Shown here one piece after another: positions 1 to 5,549 of a stretch of 6,576 nt of DNA (positions are counted from its first letter, which is position 1; every line of letters begins with the position of its first letter). Position numbers and translations under genes: made by a program. The DNA comes from Oscillospiraceae bacterium (GTDB lineage: Bacteria > Bacillota > Clostridia > Oscillospirales > Acutalibacteraceae). The stretch spans positions 1 through 6,576 of the forward strand of contig CADBUK010000080.1 of NCBI GenBank assembly GCA_902797915.1, written 5' to 3'. The notes beneath the pieces were generated by a model. The model searched no databases. It was not told the DNA's origin and worked only from the letters and a program-made list of their open reading frames with translations.

Positions 1-118
1 AGGCTGACGCCTTAACCCGATTTTTAACGCAGTAATTGCGGAAAATGCGCCATTTTTTTGGCTGACCATATTTCCGCAGGGTGCCCCTTGGCTCTCCTTT
101 ATTATTTGAAATATTATA

Positions 119-147
119 TTGACGGATTAATTTGATAATGTTATAAT
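119..147 (+). promoter_or_regulatory. sigma-A promoter of the epimerase gene
   Basis: The -35 element TTGACG (119-124) is followed by a 17-bp spacer and a perfect -10 TATAAT (142-147). Transcription would begin near 154, giving a leader of about 29 nt that contains the ribosome binding site. No operator-like palindrome is evident next to it, so regulation is not visible. Bases 1-118 upstream contain no supported gene. Confidence 0.85.
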
Positions 148-182
148 TATTCTGTAATATTTTGTACGGGAGGGGTACATAT

Positions 183-1226
183 ATGAAAGTACTTATGATT
201 GGCGGCACAGGCCTTCTCGGTTCTGCTGCTGCTCAGATTTTTGTTGACCGCGGAAATGAAGTTAAAACTCTTTCTCTTCCTCCGCTTCCTCAGGGCGCTC
301 CTTTGCCTCCTGAAATGGAAATCGTTTTCCAGGACGCTAATAAGCTTACTGATGACGAAATGGTAGAGATGATGAAGGGCTACGATATGTTCGTTTTTGC
401 AACGGGCGTTGACGAGCGTGTTGAATTTCCTGCACCGGTATATGATGCTTATTATAAGTATAACATTGCTCCGCTTGAAAGATACCTTCCTCTTGCAAAG
501 AAGGCAGGTATGAAGGGCGCAGTTGTTTGCGGTTCTTATTTCGCATGGCTTGCTAAAGACCGTCCTGAAATGAGACTTACCGAAAAGCATCCTTATATCA
601 AGAGCAGAATTGACCAGGAAAACGTTTGCGAAAAGTATTCTGACGCTAATTTCCAGGTTGCAGTTCTTGAATTGCCTTACATCTTCGGCACTCAGCCCGG
701 CAGAAAGCCTGTTTGGGTTATTCTTATTGAACAGCTTCAGCGCTTTGAAAATATGCCTGTTACAATGTACTCAAAGGGCGGTACCGCAATGCTTACCGTT
801 CGTCAGGTTGGCGAGGCTATGGTAGGTGCTGCTGAGCATGCTTACGCTGCTGCCGAAAAGGGCGAGGGTAAGTTCCGCGCTTACGGTATTTCCTGCTATA
901 ACTACACTTGGGAACAGTTCCTCAAGATTGTTTACAGAGCTATGGACGGTATTCCGGACAGAAAGATTGTCGGCGTTCCTACCTGGATGTTTAAGGCGTT
1001 CGGTCTTAAAATGAGAAAGGATTACGCTAACAGAGGCATTCAGTCAGGTATTGACCCCGTTGGTCTTGCCGATATTATGGATATGAATTTATTCATTCCT
1101 ACTGACGACTGCAAAGAGCTCGGCTGCACGCCCGACGATATTGAAAAGGCAATCTTTGATTCAATTGCTCTTTCAATGGAGGCTTTCAAGGGCACGGCTC
1201 AGCTTGTTGAAATGAAAGGCGAATAA
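183..1226 (+). CDS. NAD(P)-binding epimerase/dehydratase-family protein (atypical SDR)
   Basis: This 347-residue protein has an N-terminal Rossmann nucleotide-binding loop, G7-x-x-G10-x-x-G13, in the sequence MIGGTGLLG right after the first beta strand. That is the extended/atypical short-chain dehydrogenase pattern seen in NAD-dependent epimerase/dehydratases. S118 (CGSYF) and Y138 (HPYIKSR) sit where the catalytic Ser and Tyr are expected. The lysine of the YxxxK motif is an arginine here (R142), so catalysis is uncertain. The LPYIFG stretch is typical of the later part of the fold. The ATG at 183 is chosen over an in-frame TTG at 162 because the Shine-Dalgarno GGGAGGGG (168-175) lies 7 nt before it and inside the longer reading. 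The gene has its own promoter and a terminator right after the stop, so it looks monocistronic. It has no signal peptide and should be cytoplasmic. The substrate cannot be told; a nucleotide-sugar or isoflavone-reductase-like role is possible, as is a non-enzymatic NAD sensor. Confidence 0.85.
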   Translation: MKVLMIGGTGLLGSAAAQIFVDRGNEVKTLSLPPLPQGAPLPPEMEIVFQDANKLTDDEMVEMMKGYDMFVFATGVDERVEFPAPVYDAYYKYNIAPLERYLPLAKKAGMKGAVVCGSYFAWLAKDRPEMRLTEKHPYIKSRIDQENVCEKYSDANFQVAVLELPYIFGTQPGRKPVWVILIEQLQRFENMPVTMYSKGGTAMLTVRQVGEAMVGAAEHAYAAAEKGEGKFRAYGISCYNYTWEQFLKIVYRAMDGIPDRKIVGVPTWMFKAFGLKMRKDYANRGIQSGIDPVGLADIMDMNLFIPTDDCKELGCTPDDIEKAIFDSIALSMEAFKGTAQLVEMKGE

Positions 1227-1234
1227 TTTGACTT

Positions 1235-1240
1235 TACAAT
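1235..1240 (+). promoter_or_regulatory. possible -10 box for the GH43 gene (weak)
   Basis: TACAAT at 1235-1240 matches the -10 consensus at five of six positions and is the best candidate between the epimerase stop and the GH43 start. No good -35 lies at 16-18 bp: TTGAAA at 1207-1212 would leave a 22-bp spacer. Initiation from it would fall near 1247, inside the terminator hairpin, so the new transcript would not carry the complete stem. This is inference only. Confidence 0.25.
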
Positions 1241-1265
1241 AAGGTCGGCGTTTGCCGACCTTTTT
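1241..1265 (+). terminator. Rho-independent terminator after the epimerase gene
   Basis: A perfect 9-bp stem, AAGGTCGGC (1241-1249) with GCCGACCTT (1254-1262), has a GTTT loop and is followed by more T residues. It begins 14 bases after the stop codon at 1224-1226. Confidence 0.88.
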
Positions 1266-1279
1266 CAGACTGTGATTAT

Positions 1280-4198
1280 ATGAAAAATAAATCTAAACGG
1301 CTTATTGCCGTGTTATTAACGTTAATTCTGATATTATCTGTTGCGTTCGGCGTAATTAGCGTTCAGGGCACAACTGCACCTGTTTTAAGCTATACCTTTG
1401 AGGATGACTGTACGGATTGCCCAACGCTTTTCGGCAACGCACAGTGCGTATACAGCTCCGCAAAGGGAGGCAAGGTGCTGTGTCTTGACGGAACGGACGG
1501 CACTTATGCTCAAATTCCTCAGGGCTTTTTTGACGGCAGGGACGTTATGACTGTCAGCTTTGACATTCTTGTCAACTCTAATGCGTGGAATCATTTTGCG
1601 TTTGCTTTCGGTCAGAATAATCAGGTTTACGATTTCTTCAGAATAAGGAATAACGAAGTAAGAAACGCAATTACCGTTAATTCCTGGGGAGAGGAAAAGG
1701 AAACAAAATATGATGCCGAAAGCACTGAAAAAAACTGGCAGCATATCGCAATAGTTTTCAACGGTACTCATCATTTACTGTATGTAAACGGCACCCTTGC
1801 CGCAGAGAATACGAACACAACCGTTTCCGTTTCCGATATGGGAACAAATCTTATTTCCTATTTGGGCAAATCGTTTTATGACGACGCGTATTTTAGCGGC
1901 TCCTTTGACAATTTTGAAGTTTATGATAGAGTTTTAGTCGCACAGGAAATAAAGAATATTGCTGATGAGCATACTGCAGAGCTTCCGTCACTTTGGTATT
2001 CGTTTGAAAGCGGATGTAATTATGCTCCCGATTATTACGGCAGTGCGGCAGTTGTTTATGACGGCGATAAAAGCAGTAATGCTCTATATCTTGACGGTAC
2101 GGACTGCACTTATGCTCAAATGCCCACAGGCTTCTTTGACGGTAAGGACACAATGACGGTTTTGCTGGACGTTAAGCCTGACGGTAGCAGCGGCAATTTC
2201 TTTACCTTTGCATTCGGGCTGGATAACACAAGGTACAGCTTCCTGAGAATCAGGGGAACTGAGGTGCGTAACGCCATCACGCAGAATCAGTATTATAATG
2301 AGCGTGAGGTAAATGCAAATCTTGATTACAGCAACGCGTGGATGCATATTGCGGTTGTTTTTGACGGAACAACGGAAAAGCTTTATGTAAACGGCGTTCT
2401 CGCTGCGGAAAATCAAAGCACGGGCGTAACGGTTTCGGATTTGGGCAGTAATTTGCTTGGGTATATAGGTAAATCCCTCTATGACGGAGACAGCTATTTT
2501 AAAGGCTATTTTGATAATATTGAGGTTTATGACAGCGTGTTGAATGAAAACAGTATCAGAAGCAGGGCGCTTAATAATCTGCCGCTTCTTCTTGGCGTAA
2601 CTGTCGGAACCGTGGAAAGCGATTTTGAGTCGCTGTCAGGTACCGATAATCATACAGCGGTTAAAAGTGAACTTAACAGAGCCACGGGCGAAATCACATC
2701 TGTAGTTCAGAAAAGAGAAAACGTTACTCATACGCCCGTTAAAATTCACATAGTTAACGACGACTGTAAAATATATATTGACGGCAGGGAAACCCAACCC
2801 GATTGCTATCTTGATTTAACCGCTGATAAGCAGTTGAATATTGTCTGCGGCGGCTTAAACGAAACATATACAATTAAAGCCGCGCAAATTGCCGCAAACC
2901 CGATTTTACCCGGTCAGTATGCAGACCCTGATATTGACGTTTTCGGAGATAAGTTCTGGATTTATCCGACTACGGACGGCGTTGCAGGATGGGGCGGAAC
3001 ACAGTTCCACGCCTTTTCCTCTCCCGATTTGGTTAACTGGACTGATGAGGGCGTTATCCTCGACGTTGCCGATAAAAATCCGTCAGTCAACGCTAAAGGA
3101 ATTCAAACAGCCGCTTCGCTTTGGTCGGGCGGTAACGCCTGGGCGCCTGCTGTTGAGGAAAAGAACGGCAGATATTATTTCTATTATTGCGGCAGAATTC
3201 TTTCCGAATATGAAAACGTTTACGGAGAGGGAATGGCTATCGGCGTTGCCTGGGCTAATTCTCCCGAGGGTCCTTATAATGTAAGCACATCTCCGATTTT
3301 ATATCCGAAAATGCTCAGTAATGCAAATATCGGCTTCAGCGGTCAGGTTATAGACCCCGCCGTGTTTACTGATACTGACGGCTCGTCGTATATTCTGTTC
3401 GGTAACGGAAACGCCGCATTAGCAAAACTCAGTAGCGATATGCTCAGCGTTAACACAAATACGCTTACAAAGATTGAAAATCTTGAAGGCTTCAGGGAAA
3501 GCGTTGCTGTCTTTAAACGTAATAACACATATTATTTTACCTGGAGCTGTGACGATACGGGCAGCGAGAATTACCATGTTCGCTACGGCGTAGCTTCTTC
3601 CTTAACGGGAACGGTAACTAATAAGGGTATTCTTTTGCAAAAGGATTTGTCAACGGGTATTCTTGCTACTGCGCATCAGTCGGTTATTTACCTTCCTGAC
3701 TGCGACCGCTGCTTTATTGCATACCACAGGTTTTACACGCCTATTGCGCAGAGCGGCTGCGTCGGTCATCACAGGGAAACCTGTATTGATGAAATTACGT
3801 TTAACGGCGATGAGCTTAATACGGTTATCCCGAGCTATGAAGGGCCTGGCGCTTTTGACGTTAACGGAAACAGGTTTACCGAAACAACGGTTTATCCCAC
3901 CTGTACTGAGGATGGCAGTATCACTGCTAAGTACTCAAACGGCGATACTGCGTTTGTTATTGACTCGGACAGTAATGAAAGGCTGAAGGCTTACGGGCAT
4001 TCTCTGCATTGTGCAAGAGTTGACGGCAAGTCAAAATTCCTTATCTCCTGCGATTACTGTTCGTTAAGCAGGGAAGTGGAGCTCGGCGAATTAATGCATT
4101 GTAAAAACGCGGATGATGTTTTAGGCTTAACGCTTGATAAAAACGGCGACGGCTTCATTAATATAAGGGATTATTCGCTTCTTATAAAAGATGAATAA
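1280..4198 (+). CDS. secreted glycoside hydrolase family 43 protein with tandem LamG-like domains and dockerin-like C-terminus
   Basis: This 972-residue protein is predicted to act outside the cell on arabinan- or xylan-type polysaccharide. Residues 1-30 are a signal peptide (KNKSKR, then a long Leu/Ile/Val core, cleavage near VQG). Residues 38-219 and 240-421 are two homologous LamG-like/concanavalin-type beta-sandwich domains, probably carbohydrate-binding. Residues about 430-539 are a beta-rich linker I do not recognise. The GH43 propeller starts near N540. Likely catalytic residues are the base D549 (YADPD), the pKa-modulating D692 (VIDPAVF) and the acid E740 (FRESVAVF). Supporting motifs are W621-A-P, H799 (TAHQS) and YH816RF. 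The tail (about 870-972) has sparse Cys (C875, C911, C924-x-x-C927, C941) and one dockerin-type calcium loop, D953-x-N955-x-D957-G-x-x-N961-x-x-D964. No Shine-Dalgarno is visible before the ATG; the signal peptide fixes the start. Family GH43 includes arabinofuranosidases, xylosidases and arabinanases; the exact activity is not decidable here. Confidence 0.92.
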   Translation: MKNKSKRLIAVLLTLILILSVAFGVISVQGTTAPVLSYTFEDDCTDCPTLFGNAQCVYSSAKGGKVLCLDGTDGTYAQIPQGFFDGRDVMTVSFDILVNSNAWNHFAFAFGQNNQVYDFFRIRNNEVRNAITVNSWGEEKETKYDAESTEKNWQHIAIVFNGTHHLLYVNGTLAAENTNTTVSVSDMGTNLISYLGKSFYDDAYFSGSFDNFEVYDRVLVAQEIKNIADEHTAELPSLWYSFESGCNYAPDYYGSAAVVYDGDKSSNALYLDGTDCTYAQMPTGFFDGKDTMTVLLDVKPDGSSGNFFTFAFGLDNTRYSFLRIRGTEVRNAITQNQYYNEREVNANLDYSNAWMHIAVVFDGTTEKLYVNGVLAAENQSTGVTVSDLGSNLLGYIGKSLYDGDSYFKGYFDNIEVYDSVLNENSIRSRALNNLPLLLGVTVGTVESDFESLSGTDNHTAVKSELNRATGEITSVVQKRENVTHTPVKIHIVNDDCKIYIDGRETQPDCYLDLTADKQLNIVCGGLNETYTIKAAQIAANPILPGQYADPDIDVFGDKFWIYPTTDGVAGWGGTQFHAFSSPDLVNWTDEGVILDVADKNPSVNAKGIQTAASLWSGGNAWAPAVEEKNGRYYFYYCGRILSEYENVYGEGMAIGVAWANSPEGPYNVSTSPILYPKMLSNANIGFSGQVIDPAVFTDTDGSSYILFGNGNAALAKLSSDMLSVNTNTLTKIENLEGFRESVAVFKRNNTYYFTWSCDDTGSENYHVRYGVASSLTGTVTNKGILLQKDLSTGILATAHQSVIYLPDCDRCFIAYHRFYTPIAQSGCVGHHRETCIDEITFNGDELNTVIPSYEGPGAFDVNGNRFTETTVYPTCTEDGSITAKYSNGDTAFVIDSDSNERLKAYGHSLHCARVDGKSKFLISCDYCSLSREVELGELMHCKNADDVLGLTLDKNGDGFINIRDYSLLIKDE
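1391..2542 (+). repeat. in-frame tandem duplication of the LamG-like module in the GH43 gene
   Basis: Bases 1391-1936 and 1997-2542 encode two 182-residue copies. Aligned by eye, about half of the residues are identical. The best-kept stretches are LDGTD-TYAQ, GFFDG-D-MTV, EVRNAIT, LYVNG-LAAEN and FDN-EVYD-VL. The 20-residue spacer between copies is not repeated. This is protein-level divergence, so the duplication is old rather than a recent DNA repeat. Confidence 0.88.
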
Positions 4199-4205
4199 AT
4201 AGTAA

Positions 4206-4237
4206 AACGGCTATGCAAACGCATAGCCGTTGTTTTT
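4206..4237. terminator. bidirectional-looking terminator between the GH43 gene and the 6S RNA
   Basis: A perfect 11-bp stem, AACGGCTATGC (4206-4216) with GCATAGCCGTT (4221-4231), has an AAAC loop. On the plus strand it is followed by GTTTTT and lies just after the GH43 stop. On the minus strand the same hairpin follows the 6S 3' end by a few bases and is trailed by a looser T-rich run (TTACTATTTATT), so it could end both convergent transcripts. Confidence 0.88.
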
Positions 4238-4241
4238 ATAT

Positions 4242-4428
4242 ACAATCCGCGCATCCGCCGAGGCTGAAGATAACCTGCTTCTCACGCAGGTGGGTTTCAA
4301 CCGCAAAACTTTGTGCTCCCAACGTCCGCCGAGGCGGGAGGTCTGCATACCCATAGTGCGAGTATGAATCCCTTAAATATTCTTGTTCGGGTTATTTAAG
4401 CTCTCGGTTGTCGAGATGCACAGACCGT
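4242..4428 (-). ncRNA. ssrS: 6S RNA (RNA polymerase regulator)
   Basis: 6S RNA mimics an open promoter and binds the housekeeping sigma-factor RNA polymerase, mainly in stationary phase. Read on the minus strand, the ends pair in a 14-bp closing stem with a few G-U pairs (bases 4415-4428 with 4242-4255). The middle holds an apical hairpin: CTCCC and GGGAG enclosing CCGC-CTCG-GCGG, around 4316-4340. Side hairpins flank the bubble, including CTTAAATA with TATTTAAG and ACCTGC with GCAGGT. The 3' segment AGCAGGTTATCTTCAGCC, then CGGCGGATG, resembles the GGGTTACAGCC...GGCGGCATC segment of E. coli 6S. Length (187 nt), architecture and this 3' motif together support the call. The ends are inferred from pairing, not mapped. 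It lies 22 bases downstream of the DUF1292 stop. Confidence 0.8.
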
Positions 4429-4449
4429 TAACAATGTTATGGGGTTAAA

Positions 4450-4770
4450 TTACTCTTCGTTAGGGTCAAAGTATTCAACCTCATACTTTTCCTCTACCAT
4501 ACCCATAAGTATATCGGAAACCTGTTCGTATTCCATTTCGTCTTCAATTTCCTGAAGATATTCATTTTCGCCGTCTTCAATAACTTTAAGAATAAGCACC
4601 TCAAAATCAGCCTCAACGATTTCCTCGGCGTCGTCACGGTACTGGGTTATTGCAACATAAACAGCGTCGTCGGTTTCATATCTTTCAAGCAGCTCAAACT
4701 GAATTTCGTTGCCGTCGTCATCAGTTACGGAAATAATATCCGGCTCGTAGTATTCTTCCTCGTTACTCAT
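4450..4770 (-). CDS. DUF1292 (YrzB-like) acidic small protein
   Basis: This 106-residue, strongly acidic protein (runs such as SNEEEYYEPD, EIEDEMEYE and a DPNEE end) has no signal peptide, membrane segment or catalytic motif. The N-terminal pattern ISVTDDDGNEIQFELLERYE, followed by the D-x-VYVAI and FEVLILKVIEDG strands, matches the DUF1292 family of Firmicutes. In Bacillus the family member YrzB is encoded beside yrzL and the RuvX homologue yrrK; those neighbours are absent here. The function is unknown. The start is set by AGGAGGT (complement of 4779-4785), 8 nt from the ATG. A consensus promoter lies just upstream. No terminator separates the gene from the 6S RNA, suggesting a shared transcript. 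Confidence 0.88.
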   Translation of the reverse strand: MSNEEEYYEPDIISVTDDDGNEIQFELLERYETDDAVYVAITQYRDDAEEIVEADFEVLILKVIEDGENEYLQEIEDEMEYEQVSDILMGMVEEKYEVEYFDPNEE

Positions 4771-4795
4771 AATTTTTTACCTCCTGTGTAAAAAT

Positions 4796-4824
4796 ATTAT
4801 AATATTATCCGTTGATTTCGTCAA
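4796..4824 (-). promoter_or_regulatory. sigma-A promoter of the DUF1292-6S unit
   Basis: On the minus strand, -35 TTGACG (4824-4819), a 17-bp spacer and a perfect -10 TATAAT (4801-4796) point to initiation near 4789. That leaves a leader of about 19 nt containing the Shine-Dalgarno. The promoter diverges from the strong promoter of the 510-nt RNA, about 110 bp away. Confidence 0.85.
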
Positions 4825-4872
4825 TAGTTATATTTTGCCTTTATTATAATTTATATATTATATTAATGTTGT

Positions 4873-4903
4873 TAAGTTTTGCGTTTAACTTGGTTAAAAC
4901 TTA
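4873..4903. repeat. inverted repeat between the divergent promoters
   Basis: TAAGTTTT (4873-4880) and AAAACTTA (4896-4903) form a perfect 8-bp inverted repeat. It encloses a smaller one, TTAAC (4885-4889) with GTTAA (4893-4897). It lies about 30-60 bp upstream of the -35 at 4935. It could be an operator for one or both divergent units, or chance in AT-rich DNA. Confidence 0.35.
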
Positions 4904-4904
4904 C

Positions 4905-4963
4905 AAAAAATATTATAAATGTTGAAAAAAACTATTGACAATTGCCAAAAGATGTGCTATTAT
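4905..4963 (+). promoter_or_regulatory. very strong sigma-A promoter with UP-like A-tracts, driving the 510-nt RNA
   Basis: The -35 is a perfect TTGACA (4935-4940) with a 17-bp spacer. The -10 TATTAT (4958-4963) is preceded by TGC, an extended -10. Upstream, two A-rich tracts (about 4905-4918 and 4925-4931) resemble an UP element. This combination is typical of promoters for abundant stable RNAs. Transcription would start near 4969-4970, exactly at the 5' arm of a 9-bp hairpin. Confidence 0.85.
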
Positions 4964-5059
4964 GAAGTTGAACTTAAGAGAGGTTATTAAAGATAAAAGT
5001 AGATAACCCAAATAAACTTTAATTAAGTTCATAAAATAAAATAAGGAGGCATTTGTCCC

Positions 5060-5110
5060 ATGGTAGTATTAGAACCTGTTCAGACAAACGCCTGCAAGAT
5101 ATTCGGGTAG
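5060..5110 (+). CDS. possible 16-codon peptide inside the large RNA
   Basis: AAGGAGG (5043-5049) lies 10 nt before an ATG that opens a 16-residue frame, MVVLEPVQTNACKIFG, ending in TAG. It is the best SD/start pair in the RNA, but the peptide resembles nothing I know. Its 3' half overlaps bases that can pair with 5217-5224. It could be a leader peptide, a dual-function RNA product or chance. Confidence 0.25.
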   Translation: MVVLEPVQTNACKIFG

Positions 5111-5448
5111 AATAACGGATATTTGGTGTCGTTAGAATTATGTTAAATAATTACAGGCACATGCTTTATGAAGTGATTTAAAAAAGTTATCGCAGGGGCC
5201 CATACAAAGAATATCACAGGCGTTCACTTAAAATTTAATTTTACATATAATCGGCTCCGCCTGCATGGGCTTGAAGGTAAACTTCAAAATATAATATTGT
5301 GACAAATACTTTAGAGAGGTAAACTCCAATGGGCTAAGAAATTGATACGAATATAATTATTTTAATACGAGGTGATTCCTATGCGTAGGAACTTCAATAT
5401 CCTGATTAAATAATTATTGAGAGGTTAGTCCAATGTACAAGTAAATAC

Positions 5449-5480
5449 AAAGCTCCCGACATTATTCGGGAGCTTTTTTT
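5449..5480 (+). terminator. Rho-independent terminator of the large RNA
   Basis: A perfect 11-bp stem, AAAGCTCCCGA (5449-5459) with TCGGGAGCTTT (5466-5476), has a 6-nt loop. A T-run reaching 5480 follows the GC-rich part directly. It marks a clear 3' end and separates this RNA from the uxaB-like gene. Confidence 0.92.
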
Positions 5481-5490
5481 CTGCTTTCTA

Positions 5491-5518
5491 TTGCAATTAT
5501 TAATAATTGTATTATAAT
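5491..5518 (+). promoter_or_regulatory. promoter of the uxaB-like gene
   Basis: TTGCAA (5491-5496), a 16-bp spacer and a perfect TATAAT (5513-5518) place initiation near 5525, about 25 nt before the ATG. The spacer is occupied by a palindrome described separately, so this promoter is likely regulated. Confidence 0.7.
5494..5509. promoter_or_regulatory. candidate operator: perfect 16-bp palindrome
   Basis: CAATTATT joined directly to AATAATTG is a perfect palindrome covering the last bases of the -35 and most of the spacer. A repressor bound there would block RNA polymerase. Hexuronate genes are often controlled by GntR- or LacI-type repressors, but no regulator gene is in the window. The sequence is AT-rich, so chance is not excluded. 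Confidence 0.45.
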
Positions 5519-5549
5519 TAAATAAAATTCAGGGGGGTGTTGTTTTTAT

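Larger units (their letters stand above)
4969..5480 (+). ncRNA. candidate large structured non-coding RNA, unrecognised family
   Basis: The unit of about 510 nt is bounded by a strong promoter and a strong terminator and has no long ORF in any frame. Helices visible by eye: 4969-4977 with 5023-5031 (9 bp), enclosing 4982-4987 with 5003-5008; 5101-5104 with 5110-5113; 5113-5117 with 5130-5134, which shares base 5113 with the previous one; 5136-5141 with 5147-5152, loop GTTAA; 5198-5203 with 5265-5270 stacked on 5217-5222 with 5258-5263; 5271-5276 with 5282-5287, loop GTAAA; 5331-5337 with 5425-5431 (one G-U), enclosing 5353-5362 with 5408-5417 (10 bp) and 5376-5381 with 5386-5391. GAGAGGT recurs at about 4978, 5314 and 5419. 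I see no RNase P, tmRNA or SRP RNA core motifs. A known large class such as ROOL, or a new class, is possible. A leader for the downstream gene is unlikely because a terminator and a separate promoter intervene. Confidence 0.65.

Noticed and set aside
1..118. Possible gene end or terminator: open frame ending TAA at 33-35, AAAATG-CGC-CATTTT hairpin at 42-56, inverted repeat TGCGGAAA (37-44) with TTTCCGCA (71-78)
   Set aside because: The open stretch is only ten codons, the hairpin is AT-rich with a 3-nt loop, and nothing identifies an upstream product. Nothing there is firm enough to annotate.
162..182. In-frame TTG start giving a 7-residue longer epimerase
   Set aside because: The Shine-Dalgarno (168-175) would lie inside the coding sequence, and the Rossmann strand starts directly after the ATG at 183.
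147..590. Minus-strand ORF of 147 codons opposite the epimerase gene
   Set aside because: It is a shadow of the real gene, with no family resemblance and no sensible RBS.
2084..2416. Minus-strand ORFs opposite the LamG repeats
   Set aside because: These are antisense shadows; similar ones recur in both repeat copies only because the coding strand is duplicated.
5140..5181. 13-codon ORF starting ATG TTA AAT AAT
   Set aside because: It has no convincing SD, and its start lies at the 3' end of the stem of a perfect 6-bp hairpin (5136-5152); more likely part of the RNA fold.
4969..5480. Large RNA as RNase P, tmRNA or SRP RNA
   Set aside because: I do not find the RNase P conserved regions, the tmRNA tRNA-like ends with CCA, or the SRP tetraloop/asymmetric loop core.
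4969..5549. Large RNA as a riboswitch leader of the uxaB-like gene
   Set aside because: A strong terminator ends it at about 5480, and uxaB has its own consensus promoter after that, so the units look independent.
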